NCBI GenBank assembly: GCA_036850595.1
Contig: CM072148.1
Coordinates: forward strand, 23,120,731-23,184,730
DNA from: Rhyacichthys aspro
Taxonomy: Eukaryota; Chordata; Actinopteri; Gobiiformes; Rhyacichthyidae
DNA: 64,000 nt
Direction: 5' to 3'
The notes under the pieces are model-generated. The model was not told the origin of the DNA. It saw only the letters and a list, made by a program, of their open reading frames with translations, and made no database searches. Made by a program: the position numbers and the translations under genes. The stretch's first letter is position 1; every line of letters starts with the position of its first letter. Of the stretch, positions 1 through 10,900 are shown piece by piece.

Positions 1-148
1 CTTGGCTATTACCAACAAAGAAAAATGAGTCCACTTATGCTTCAGTGTAGATTTGTCAATTGTATTGTTCTTTACTAAAACATGTTTAAAGTTGTAATTC
101 ACTGAGATACAGCTTTGTGCAAACGTGACATGAATTTGTGCATTCCAG

Positions 149-342
149 GCCCAGACAGAGATCCAGACCATGATGGAGGAGAATACCTACCCTTTGTTCC
201 TGAAGTCAGACCTGTACCTGGAGTACACGCGCACCGGAGGGGAGAGCCCCAAACCCAATCCCAGTGACCAGAGCCCCTCATCAGGGCCCGCCAAAGCTGT
301 GCCTGGATATCTACCCACTCTCACCGAGAATGAGGAATGGAG
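149..342 (+). CDS. axin1: axin1 exon: end of RGS domain
   Basis: Acceptor cattccag, donor ag|gtgggc. It encodes AQTEIQTMMEENTYPLFL and continues to GYLPTLTENEEWR, the last part of the RGS (APC-binding) domain and the segment just after it. Confidence 0.93.
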
Positions 343-3300
343 GTGGGCCCTGCTTTAATACAGTTTAGTGTCTTGTCTGCCAAAAAAGGCCACTGTTTGA
401 GTCTTCCTCTGAATTGTTGACTGTTGTGTTCAGGTGTGGAGGAGTAAAGGAGCCTGAGGAGGACAAAGATGAAGAGGGTTCAGATACACCAGCCAGCAGA
501 CTGACTCACAGCCTGCTCCTGCAGACTGCTCCTCAGAGAGCCTCGGCGGGCAGGAGGAAGCCTGACAGCAGGGAGTACAGGTACAGATCACTGTTCTGTT
601 GTAATCTGTCTACTTTACCCAGAAATTTCGGAAAAAACGGAGAGCAGCAGTTTGACAGAACATTATTTAAGTTAAAGTATTAATTTGATCTCCTAATACA
701 AATTGAAAACTTTCAGTTAAAACTGGTAATAGATTTGTCATTAGCTATTACAGTACAGAACATTAATCTACACATTGAAATTCACCACACAATCCTTATC
801 TCCACTGTAGTAAAAGTCTTGTGGCTGAAAACATTTGAATGTACTGAATTTTTTATAAGGTTTGCTTTAACAGTGCTCCGTTCAATCAGCCCCCATTCAT
901 GATCGGCCAGTAATGGTTTAAAACATTGTGATCGGCTAAAACAGCTGATCAGCAGGGCCGATCAAATGACGCAAAACACCTGAGAGTTTCACAGAAATGG
1001 CATGTCAGGTCTGGTGTTTGTTTTGATGTCTCAGCAAGAGAATAAACTCACTGTTTGCAACATTTGTCACAACCAAATCCTCCATGGAGGAAAGCAAACA
1101 ATGACATACTATATAACATACTATATATGCTAGCTAGCACTAAGAATTGGTAGATTGCAGCTCTGCAGACGGCCCCTCATGCAGCTCTCGCTGTCACAAA
1201 CTGCAATGACAGCAACTGTATGGCATTTTCTGTTTTCTTTTCTGGTTTAAAGTTCAGTGAAGTTAAGCTGAGGGCTGACTTTAGATAGTTGGATGTAGTA
1301 GCTATAATAAAGCACAAGTTATTTGTTTTTTGTTGCATTTTGTTGCCTGTGGTTATTATGAGCAGAACTTACTGTTCTTGCTGGATAAAACTAATAAAGT
1401 AAATAAATTTAAAAAAAACACTGTCAGTTGGTTTACTTTTACATTTACCACCCCCTAATAATTAATTGTTAAAATAGGTTTCTATGTAAGAATAGTGAAT
1501 TTATGGTATTTTATGGAATTTAGGTACATAATCAAATAGACTGGTGATTGGTATCGTTCCTGATCAGAGCACCCTTAATTTGCTTACATGTGGATAGAGG
1601 AACTGCTATATGTATGTTAAATGTTTAAGCATGTGTAATTTAATATGAAAAATATTCATCTAGGTTCCTGTGGGTGTCTTTGATAGCGATTGATTTTGAA
1701 TGCTGTGTTTTAAAATTTGACATGCTCTGGATAAAACAAATTGAAATAAATCTATTTTAATTGATGTAAATACAATAAAAAAAATGAACATAATACATTA
1801 GTTAAATAATAAATACTTTTAATACCATAGTTGACAATGAATGAATCTAATTTGTATTGTATTCTGTGGCTCTTGGTAATACATCCCACTACACAGGTTT
1901 GGTACATGTAGGTGAAACTAGTTCTTGTAAACAATTTTGACTTACAATAGTTTTGATAATTTTAAGTGAGTGAGTAGATACATTGCTTATATTCTCTTGT
2001 TTAGTGTGAATACAAATCCTGTCCTCTAACTCTAAATTATAAACTTTGTTGGCATGGTTTGTTGTGCAATGCTGTTCTAATTCTTTTTGCTTTACAGTTA
2101 CTTTTTACTGTTGCTTCTTTCTGCTCCCCTTCCCTGTCAGATTGTTATTATAAATAAGAACATATTCCTAATAACTTATCTGGTTAAATGAATGGTTAAA
2201 TAAATTAAAAAGTGAATTAAATGTATGTGTGTGTTGTTGCCCACAGACCATGGAGAGAGCCAGTGAACCCATACTACGCAAACCTTGGTTATGCCCGTGC
2301 TCCAGCAACAAGTGCCAATGACAGTGAGCAGCAGAGCATGTCCAGCGATGCAGACACCATGTCCCTGACTGACAGTAGTATGTGAGTATACAGTCATGTG
2401 ACTATCATTCATTAATAATGCCTTAAGTGCTTCATTTTGAGCGGTAATTGGTGGTTGTCTCTGTGCAGAGATGGGATTCCTCCTTACAGATTTAGAAAGC
2501 AGCATCGTAAAGAGATGCATGAAAGTGCCAAAGCAAATGGACGTGTTCCCCTACCTCATATACCTGTAAGTTCTACACAATGTTGTTGTCTTCTGTCATA
2601 AAATGTACTAAATTATTGTAGATTTGTGAGGTAATTGTCTAATTCTGAGCTCTTGTTTTCTGTGTAGCGCATGTACCGCATGCCAAAGGACATACACGTA
2701 GAGCCAGAGAGGTTTGCAGCTGCACTTATCAGCAAGCTTGAAACAGTTCTCCGAGAGCGAGAGGCTCAGGAGAGACTCGAAGAGAGGCTCAAGAGAGTTC
2801 GACTGGTGAGTGGGCAATGCTTTTTTATCCATTGTATTTATTTTACTAATCAAAAACAGATTTGTCAACATCAATGCAAACACACAAACTACAAAGACAC
2901 AGGGAGACAATAAGAGAGCAATGACATCGTAGAGGCTACATGAGATTCCATGTTGCTGTAAATCCATCACAACTTTATGTTTATAGACTTGTTGAAAAAT
3001 GAAAAAGGGATCAGGTACTAGATAACTGAAAATGGAAGAATGCTAGATTTGATCGATCAACTGGTCAACCGCGCCGTGTGATGTGACGGTTTTGTATTTC
3101 AGATACAAATGTAATTTTCCACCAACTCCTGGCTGATTGTTTCAGGTAACAAAAGTAAATACATTTGTGATTAGACATTATGGCAGTTAACATAATCATA
3201 AAAACATCAATCTTTTTGTCTAACATCAGCATTATATTTACAATATAGTTTCAGCTGCCACATATTTACACATTGAGCTTAAGAAAAAACTTGAGGATAG

Positions 3301-6300
3301 TTCCTGTGGTGAAATGTACTCATCTCTTTCTTATATACTGTAATCATACTTTAATCAAATAAATGGCCGCTACAAATGAATGTGATTTATTTTTGTTAAT
3401 ATATTATGTTTGTCTGTAAGAGCATATCAGTCATGAATGTTTAATCTGTTGTGATGAATAGGAGGAAGAGGGGGATGATGCGGACGTCTCCATGACCACG
3501 TCCATGTCTTCTCACAGTATACCACTCCCCCTGCCCTCATCCTTCCCCCCGCTGTTTGGAGCCCGATATTCAGAGACCACTGCCACTTCGGCTACCGTTG
3601 CCACGTACGGCGGCCTGGTTGCTATGGAGGACTCGCATGATGACGACCCGGAGTCTATCCTGGATGAACATGTGCAGCGCGTCATGAAAACACCGGGCTG
3701 TCAGTCGCCGGGGGCAACCAACAGCAACTTAGGAGGAGGTCGACACAGCCCTCCCAAATCCTCCCGCTCCCCCGATGGAGGGATTGGACCCCCTCATTAC
3801 CCCCCTCACCGTGGGCCGGGCCACAGCCTGCCTGCTGCCGGCAGCAAAGGTAAGACAGTGCTGCATTTACAAGGCCTCAAATGTTTGTCAGGCTGGGCGA
3901 TTAGCATTTTAAATGGCTTACTATTTGAACGTTATTTAGTCATAATATTCTACAGAAAAAAAAAATATTGGTCAATGAACAATTGGCAACTACATAAGAT
4001 TGCATCTGTGCTAAGGCTTGAATATATGCAGGGCTCTAGACTAAATTCTTCACTGGTTGTAAAATGGTCGCACAAGACTCAAAATTACTTCTAATCTCCT
4101 CCTAGCCCTTTTAATTGCTTTACATAATAATTTGGTCTATTTGCAACACTGGTCAGTTAACAGTTTTAGCAACCTGAAGCCTGTGTGAGACAGATAATAA
4201 ATTGCAAAGGACCAGCTCTGGCCCAGGACCTTGTGTTTGACTGGTGTTACAGGCTTCAACATACAATGGTTTTTACTTTACTTTACTTTCATTTATTATT
4301 CTATCTGGTAATAACTTCAGCAGATTCACTGGAAGTCTGTTGGTATTTGTTTCTGAGGAAGGCCTTATTACATATTGTAGGTGTACATCATCTTATGGTC
4401 ACTGTATCGTTGGTCATTATGTTCAACAAGGCTGACTACGCTGTGCTTATGAATGGAGCTCTTTATAAGCCTCTTAGTGATCTGGTCGCATTGACAAGCC
4501 CTGTGCACGGCTTGACATGAAGCAGTGCTTTCATGCAGCAGCACTTATAAAGTTTGTCTCCACTCACACAAATGTGACCACTTCATTTTTTCACTCACTC
4601 TAAAAAAATTAGTCGGTGGGAAATGAATCAAATTAATTTGAGTTTTTAATTTAGGATGATCAAAAAAGCTATCTTGCTTTGCTTTAATAAATTCGTCACT
4701 CCAGGTCAGATCAAAAAAATTATATAGTGACACCGCAAATGCTAAATACTATATATAACATACTCATTTTGAAATACATTTGAATATTAGACAGAGAGGG
4801 CTCAGTTTGCAGGAAGAAATGCTTTATTTTCACAGTGAGGATAATGCACACTGCTGCTGCTTCTGCTTTACCATTATTGTTTTGTATTTGCAAAGATTGA
4901 GCGTAAAAAGAAATTAAATATTCCGATAAAAAAGACATTTGAATTACGTTTTTTGGGTCACTAGTAAGACAATAAAATCAATCGTAAAATTGTCTGAAAG
5001 AAATCAAGATTTATATTTTTTATTTTATTTTTCTCATCTGTGCAGCTCTAATGCTCCGTCCTCATCTGGCTCTGCCACAATAAAGTGCTTGCTGCCATTA
5101 TAAAATTACATTTACATTTATCAGAATTTATTTTGAAATGGTCACAGGAAGTTTTACGTTGATGTACATGTCATCTTTACATCGCTTAAGTGGAACCTCT
5201 TGTTTAGTTTTGTTGTGGCCAGCTGTGTGTTTCGCGCAATTGACTTTTTTTTCTACAGTTCTATTGCCGTGGTTTGTTGCGAGCAAACATGTGGGTAATG
5301 TGAGCAAAACCAAGCCGAAAAGGACCAGTCCATCAACTCTTAGAAGGAACTTAGGTTTAGCCAGACTATGTAATCCCAGCTAGAACCAGGCAAGACTCCA
5401 TGATGTTGGGATCAGAGTTACACCCTTATCACATCAAAGATCCTTGTTCTGGGATTATCCTCAATATTAAACTTTATTTATCTGTTCGCTCGCTTTTCAT
5501 TTTGTCAATTGATACAAAAAAATGTTGACAGCATTCATATTTGCACTGCATCTGCCTTAAACATTTGCACAGTATCTGATTTTGATTATGGAAAATTAAC
5601 ATTAGGCCGTTACCTTGTTTTATTAAAAAAACAAGATATGGACTGGTTCTATTGTAAAGGTAACAATATATATATGACTTCTGTTGTGATCTGACACTAT
5701 ATAGAAAATAAAATTAAATCTAACTAACTTGACCTTTAAGGGGAGGCGGGGGTGCAGGTCAGGGAGTGTGGCACATGTTCTGAATATCAATGTGTGCTCA
5801 TGGATGGGGCAGAGACTGTTACAGGGACAGCTGCTTTATCTCTCTGCTCCTGGGCAAATAATGGCTCGCTAGTGGCCAAGATATGTCCAGCACTTGAAAT
5901 TCTCTTACTCAGCTCACTTAGTAGGATGCTTTGGACTAATAACAAAGCCAATAGCCATAGGGCCACCATAATTTATCAATTTTTAATGGGAACAGTAAAG
6001 AAAAATGCTATATGTTTCAGGTATGCATCATAAACAGGCGTATCACCACAGAGGCAGAGAAGCACCGGAAGAGGCAGGCTCTAGGTCTCACGCCAACTTC
6101 CTGTGGAATGGAGAGCCAGCGGGCAGGAGTCGAAACTACGCAGACGGTGCTGGGGCCAGTACTCTGGAGGGCATGGGCTACAGGTGAGTTCACTGCCTGG
6201 AGGAGTGAGGTCTAGCTACACACGCATCCACACCTGCAATATACCTCACCAGACAGATAACATTGCATTTCTGAAGGGGGGAACTGTTTGGTCATTTCAA

Positions 6301-9300
6301 TTGGTGCCACTTTAGCTCTTGTTTTTTTTTGTTATTCTTTCCATCCAAGATCCATTGTTGAGTTAGTTTTGGTTTGGTTCTTATGAATTCATGGTCAGAG
6401 CCAGTACATATTCACTGATGAAATCATGAACCTTTATGGGCTTAATTCAAAGTTCCACTTCCTGATTTTGTTTTTTGCCGTCCCTCCCTCAGCCCCACCA
6501 CTCTCTCTCAACAGCAGTCTAGTAACCTTTCCTGCTTCTATTATTTAAAAAAAGATAAAACCCGACCATTTTTTCACCACAAAATACTAATACGTTACAT
6601 TAAATTGAGGTTTAGTGCTTACCTGAAGCTTTAAGCTTTGGAGTTTTCCATTGTAGACTTGCGATCCTGTAATTATCTCTGCCTCATTAAACATTGCGTC
6701 GAAGCATTGCCAGCATTTTTCCATGTTTAATTTGTTGCCCATTATCTATTTTAATCTATTTTGAGCTGTTTCACTGTGAAATAAGTATTAGTGTATTTTG
6801 CAACGGAATAATCCATTTCCTTAGTTTATTTCCTCAGTTTATTTCCTCGGTCCTTTGTTGTTGACGTCAGTGTCAACCAATAGAAGCACTTCTTTTAACT
6901 GGAAGCAAGCTGTGATTGGCCAAAATCTCGCTGTGGGCTGATCATTCTCATCAATTAAAATCCTTAATTATAAAGCTAAGATCACATCTCATGGCCTAAT
7001 TTTTTTCACACGATTCCTATTACAATAAGCAGTTAGGTGATTAAACTGTCAATCTAAATGCAACAGTAAAAATCATCAGAGTGTTGTATTTGGTTTTACA
7101 GCAGTAAAGGAAGCACACTATCTAGGAGAGGTTGTAAGAAGACGGAGACATCAGGCAAAGGTGATGAAAACAGCCGTAGTCTGGAGGCCCCAGTGCCACT
7201 GGAGGATATGGAAAGAAACCAGAAGATTCTGCAGTGGATGATGGAAGGGGAAGCGCTGAGGCACAAGAAGAGTTCACATGGGTGAGTGCAACACACAAAA
7301 CATGAACCACACAAGTGATGACCCACATAAACCTCAATCATTTGCACGGAATAATACTATTAAAACTAATAAAAAGTAAGACTAATAAAACTACAATGAA
7401 ATAAATAAGCAGCTTATAGGAATGATTCTCTGCAGCAAGTCTGCAAGTAAATGTTTAGATGTTAAAGCACTTGTATATTGATGGGGTACTGCTGCTCTCA
7501 GTGGCAGCACCAGTGGCTCCAGGAGGACAGGGACCAGCAGCGAGTCTCCACGACCCACTTCAGTGGAGCGCCCCGGAGCCGTGCACCCCTGGGTGTCAGC
7601 TCAGCTGCGGAACAACTCCTCCTCTGTGTCCCCTGTCATTCCTTCATCATCCAACCAGGTCCAGCCCTCACACCCATTCATCCAGGACCCTGCCATGCCC
7701 CCAAACCCGGCCCCGAACCCCCTGACCCAGCTGGAAGAGGCTAGGAGAAGACTGGAGGAGGAGCGCAGGAGGGCTGCGCTGCAGCAGGCAAAGCAGAGGT
7801 AACGCTTAGCACACAAAACAGAGTTACATTTAGAGGATATTCAAATCATAGTGACATTTATGAATGTATTTATTGTGATAATGCTGCCAGGAGTATCTTG
7901 GTACGGCCCCAAAACTAAATTAATATTTTGTTGCCTTGTAACATAAAACTCATTATGTATCCAAACTAAAAGAATGACAGAAGCTACTAATATCCCCAAA
8001 AAGACATTTTAATGGGTATTTTCGATTTTGAGATTTCTCCAAAGGCATTTAAAATATTTCTGTCTCCCTTACTTTATACCTCTATTCCTTCTCATAAGGC
8101 TCCTGTGTCTACAACATGGCGGTACCAGAAAATAACTTTTTATGAAAAGATGATGAGGGTGAAATATGCTAACGTTTTTGTCACCCTGTAGCGTAAGGTA
8201 CAAAATATGACAAACTATATGATGCTATAAGATGTATGTGCATTATCTGCATCATACAGTTACTTAACCCCAAATACTTGGATGGACCTTGTAGTGCAAC
8301 CAAATAGAACAAAGCTCCACTGTAACCAATAGATGGAGACATATCATAATATTTAAATAAAAGTAAATGAATTCCTCAAGAATAAATTCTAACATCATAA
8401 TAACAAGTCATAATCTCATCACAAAATTCCACATACTGCATGTTTTCCTATTGTTGTGTACGCCAATGTTTTTGTCTAAAGCTTACTCGATAAAATGTAC
8501 AAATAATGTCACTAAGTTCTATCACATTTTTTTTTACACACTGCTGATTTTAAGCATCACGTTGCTATAGCGATTTTGACTTTGTGTTTTCTAGGCATAA
8601 GTCTGGAAAGCGTGTAGAGCGTTGTGAGAACATGACAGTGGCCTACTACTTCTGTGGAGAGCCGATCCCATACAGAACATCAGTCAAAGGCCGTGTGGTG
8701 ACTTTGGGCCAGTTCAAGGAGTTGCTTACCAAAAAAGGCCATTACAGGTGAGAACATCTTCTTTAAACAGTAAATGCTTGTGACTCAGAATGTTACAGTA
8801 ATACTAACAAAGTCTAGCTGTGTTATATGCACTGATCCAACCTGGGGTCAGGGCTCCAGACTAACTTTTTTCATAACTTTTCCAAAACGGTCCTGAAAAC
8901 CAGTCTCAACCTTCTCCGGAGTGAATGTCAATTGTCCCCATATTTAATTAATAGAGAGGGTATTGTTTAAATGTTTATGTAATTTATAAAAGCTTGCACA
9001 GTTTAATTTGCATATTTGGGTTGGGGTTTTTTTTTAATATAAAAGCTAAAGGTGCTTTAAATATGTGGTTATTAATATAAATAATTAACTAGACTTAACT
9101 ACTAGACTAGACTTTTTTATTATGTATTATTAATAAGCTACCAGAGCCAGAGTTATGATTCATGTGAGGACCAGATGTAATCCACACCGGACCAGATTTG
9201 CTCTGCAGACTTTAGGTTGGATACCCATGGTCTTCACTGTCAGTGACTACAGCAAAGACAAAATGAATGAATGAATTATTAATCTATAAAACAAGTTTTT

Positions 9301-10900
9301 ATTTTCTTAATCTGAGAAAGTTTGTATAATTGCTAATCAATCTCGGGATATTCCGCCTTGACTATTATTCAGAATGTGGCAAGGTTTGAAGTAGTCTCAA
9401 ATACAGTTCTCAGGTCACCGTCATTTGCTGTCTCAAGCAGCTGATCTTCCTCATGCACGGAGAGAGACGATTCACCTGGCCTGTTCAAAAATGGGTTACG
9501 CATCCATCATTCCCAGTTTGAAGGTCTTTTGTGTCTGGGAAATATGCTCAAACTCTTTTGATTCTCCATGGGAAAAAGAGGGTCCAGGTGCTGTCTCCCC
9601 CAAAGTGTCCGCTAATGATGGGAACATGTCAAATACTCCCGACTTGAAAACGTAGTCATCTTTCTTTGTGTTCATTTAGTAGGTTGAATATGTTACATAT
9701 TGTATGTAAGCAAGTTTCTCAGCGCACTTTGTGCTACTGAAATGTGCTGCAAGTGGTGACTGATTTTTTTATAAAAGAAAATGATGAAGCGGATATCGCC
9801 GCTCAAAACCTCTGGTCAGCACTCTCCCACGAAAAAGCCAACTCACTTTGGTGTGCATGAGAGGACACCTGTGCTCTGCGTCCATCTCATCACAAAACTG
9901 CAGGTTAAGGGCATTTATTTTGATGTTGTTAATAACTTCAATCACATCATTCAAAGCTCTGTTAAGTTTAGGTGACATTTTTTGGCTCACATTTCTCGAT
10001 GAATGACACAGTGAGTAGACTCACATTAAGGCGCTGCATCCTTGATACGAGTTGTGAAGCCAGAAATCATTATGTCATTGTAAAACAATATTTAGTTGCT
10101 TTACAATGCAAAAGTGCATTGTCCCTCTGTACATTAAAGTGCATAACAGAACCTCACAATATATCAGAGGATTTTCATTTAATAACAGCATCTCGATAAA
10201 AAGTAAGGGTGCTCCGATCAGGATTTTTAAAGGCTGATCACCGATCACTGAAATACTTATTGGCCTATACCAATCACCGATCATGGGTTCTATTTGATTA
10301 TGTACGTTCATAAATTCATTCTTAAAGACACAGAAATCTATTTTAAATATTAAGTATAAGGGTGGTGGTAAAATTAAAGGGTATTCAACTGACAATATAT
10401 TGTTTTCAATAACTACACGCAACAAAATGCCTAACAAAAACAACAAATAACTTGTGCCTTATTATGGCTACATTCAACTATCCAAGTAAAGCTAAGTCAC
10501 CCCTTAGCTTTACTTAAATTAACTTTAAATTAAGAAACAAATAACAGGCACAAACTGGAGTGCTACACAAACCAGAAAAGAAAACAAAATATGCCATACA
10601 TTTGCTATATGTGGAGTATGGAATTTTTTATAATTTTCATACTCCATATTTTTAAGTTATACAGTGCTTTAACTAGCTAATATTTGATTAACTTTCATCA
10701 ACTCCATCACATATATAATTATGTAAGAGTATTGAGATACTTAATGTGATAAACCTTTTTTGTATATCTGCAGGTTCTACTTTAAGAAAGTGAGCGATGA
10801 GTTTGACTGTGGTGTTGTATTCGAGGAGGTTCGTGACGATGATGCAATCTTGCCCATCTTTGAGGAGAAGATCATCGGGAAGGTGGAGAAAGTTGACTGA
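149..10900 (+). CDS. axin1: Axin-1, C-terminal part (11 exons to the stop; 5' end outside the window)
   Basis: Axin is the scaffold of the cytoplasmic beta-catenin destruction complex in Wnt signalling. It binds APC, GSK3, beta-catenin, CK1 and PP2A, and polymerises through its DIX domain. Coding exons: 149-342, 434-580, 2247-2381, 2469-2565, 2668-2805, 3462-3849, 6021-6183, 7102-7281, 7502-7798, 8595-8747, 10774-10900. Phases agree throughout and the total is 673 codons including the stop. In order they encode the end of the RGS domain (MEENTYPLFLKSDLYLEY), the GSK3-binding helix region (RFAAALISKLETVL), the beta-catenin-binding helix (PESILDEHVQRV), a conserved central block (NQKILQWMMEGE), the PAPNPLTQLEEARRRLEEE coiled segment, and the DIX domain ending KIIGKVEKVD. 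The TYPLFLKSDLYLEYTRTGGES segment and the DIX ending fit axin1 better than axin2. Identification is by remembered vertebrate homologues. The start codon and most of the RGS domain lie left of the window. Confidence 0.95.
434..580 (+). CDS. axin1: axin1 exon
   Basis: Acceptor gtgttcag, donor cag|gtacag, separated from the previous exon by a 91-bp intron. It encodes an acidic stretch (EPEEDKDEEGSD), then LLLQTAPQRASAGRR, matching the axin1 LLLETAAPRVSSSRR region. Confidence 0.92.
583..2246. other. axin1 intron
   Basis: Holds the hAT-like relic at 865-1578. The rest is AT-rich with no recognisable coding or conserved element. Confidence 0.6.
865..1578. mobile_element. hAT-like non-autonomous element relic, copy 1
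   Basis: Lies in an axin1 intron. The right end (CTGATCAGAGCACCCTTA) and left end (AGTGCTCCGTTCA) form imperfect terminal inverted repeats. Internal sequence matches, in inverse orientation, a second copy at 10206-10607, including TATTTGATTATGTAC and AAAAGAAAACA. hAT is inferred from the GGGTGCTC-type ends. No clean target duplication was found. Confidence 0.5.
2247..2381 (+). CDS. axin1: axin1 exon
   Basis: Encodes PWREPVNPYYANLGYARAP, then a Ser/Asp-rich stretch (SSDADTMSLTDSS). This block is nearly invariant in vertebrate axins. Donor t|gtgagt. Confidence 0.95.
2469..2565 (+). CDS. axin1: axin1 exon
   Basis: Encodes DGIPPYRFRKQHRKEMHESA, then NGRVPLPHIP, directly N-terminal to the GSK3-binding region. 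Acceptor ctgtgcag, donor cct|gtaagt. Confidence 0.95.
2668..2805 (+). CDS. axin1: axin1 exon: GSK3-binding helix
   Basis: Forty-six codons containing VEPERFAAALISKLETVLRE, then EERLKRVRL. In axin this amphipathic helix docks on GSK3-beta. The frame closes at a gtgagt donor. Confidence 0.95.
2806..3461. other. axin1 intron, nothing recognised
   Basis: AT-rich, with no repeat or coding signal that I can name. Confidence 0.5.
3462..3849 (+). CDS. axin1: axin1 exon: beta-catenin-binding helix
   Basis: Begins EEEGDDADVSMTTS. It carries DPESILDEHVQRVMKTPG, the helix that binds the beta-catenin armadillo repeats. It then runs into a Ser/Pro/Gly-rich linker ending PAAGSKG at a gtaaga donor. Confidence 0.95.
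3850..6020. other. axin1 intron with possible hAT end
   Basis: Mostly AT-rich. GCAGGGCTCTAGACTAA near 4029 resembles a stretch near 8846 (CAGGGCTCCAGACTAAC) in another axin1 intron. These may be ends of one dispersed hAT-type family. No coding signal was recognised. Confidence 0.35.
6021..6183 (+). CDS. axin1: axin1 exon: His-rich linker
   Basis: Joined in phase to the 3462-3849 exon (G|GT). It encodes MHHKQAYHHRGREAPEEA, then ANFLWNGEPAGRSRNYA, matching the histidine-rich and WGLEPHSHGARSRGY region of other axins. Donor cag|gtgagt. Confidence 0.88.
6184..7101. other. axin1 intron, nothing recognised
   Basis: AT-rich, no recognisable repeat or gene. Confidence 0.4.
7102..7281 (+). CDS. axin1: axin1 exon: conserved NQKILQWMMEGE block
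   Basis: A basic start (RRGCKKTETSGKG) is followed by DMERNQKILQWMMEGEALR. This tract is conserved in axins, near the region reported to bind PP2A. Donor atgg|gtgagt. Confidence 0.93.
7502..7798 (+). CDS. axin1: axin1 exon: C-terminal linker and coiled segment
   Basis: Encodes a Ser/Thr/Pro linker, then HPFIQDPAMPPNPAPNPLTQ and LEEARRRLEEERRRAALQQ, almost identical to other axin1 proteins. Donor agag|gtaacg. Confidence 0.95.
7799..8594. other. axin1 intron, nothing recognised
   Basis: I looked for the alternatively spliced insert exon known from mammalian axin1, just before the DIX exon, and could not find it. Confidence 0.4.
8595..8747 (+). CDS. axin1: axin1 exon: start of DIX domain
   Basis: After a short basic linker (HKSGKRVERCENM) comes TVAYYFCGEPIPYRTSVKGR, then LGQFKELLTKKGHY, the first half of the DIX domain. 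I saw no exon for the variable 36-residue insert found before this point in some mammalian axin1 isoforms. Confidence 0.96.
9769..9990 (-). pseudogene. hAT-superfamily transposase fragment (SCAND3/ZBED-like)
   Basis: The minus strand encodes a 73-residue open frame with NDVIEVINNIKINALNLQF, then CDEMDAEHRCPLMHTKVSWL and FRGRVL. It has the EMDAEH...HTxVxWLxRGxVL pattern of the C-terminal part of domesticated or Buster-type hAT transposases (the SCAND3/ZBED5 group). Only this fragment is readable. It sits inside an axin1 intron and is presumably dead. The family is assigned from memory. Confidence 0.55.
10206..10607. mobile_element. hAT-like non-autonomous element relic, copy 2 (partial)
   Basis: Begins TAAGGGTGCTCCGATCAGG. 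It aligns over several hundred bases with the reverse complement of the element at 865-1578. The far terminal repeat is missing, so the copy is truncated. It lies in the last axin1 intron. Confidence 0.5.
10774..10900 (+). CDS. axin1: axin1 last coding exon: end of DIX domain
   Basis: Encodes FYFKKVSDEFDCGVVFEEVR, continuing to EEKIIGKVEKVD and a TGA stop at 10898-10900. This is the invariant axin C-terminus. Confidence 0.97.
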
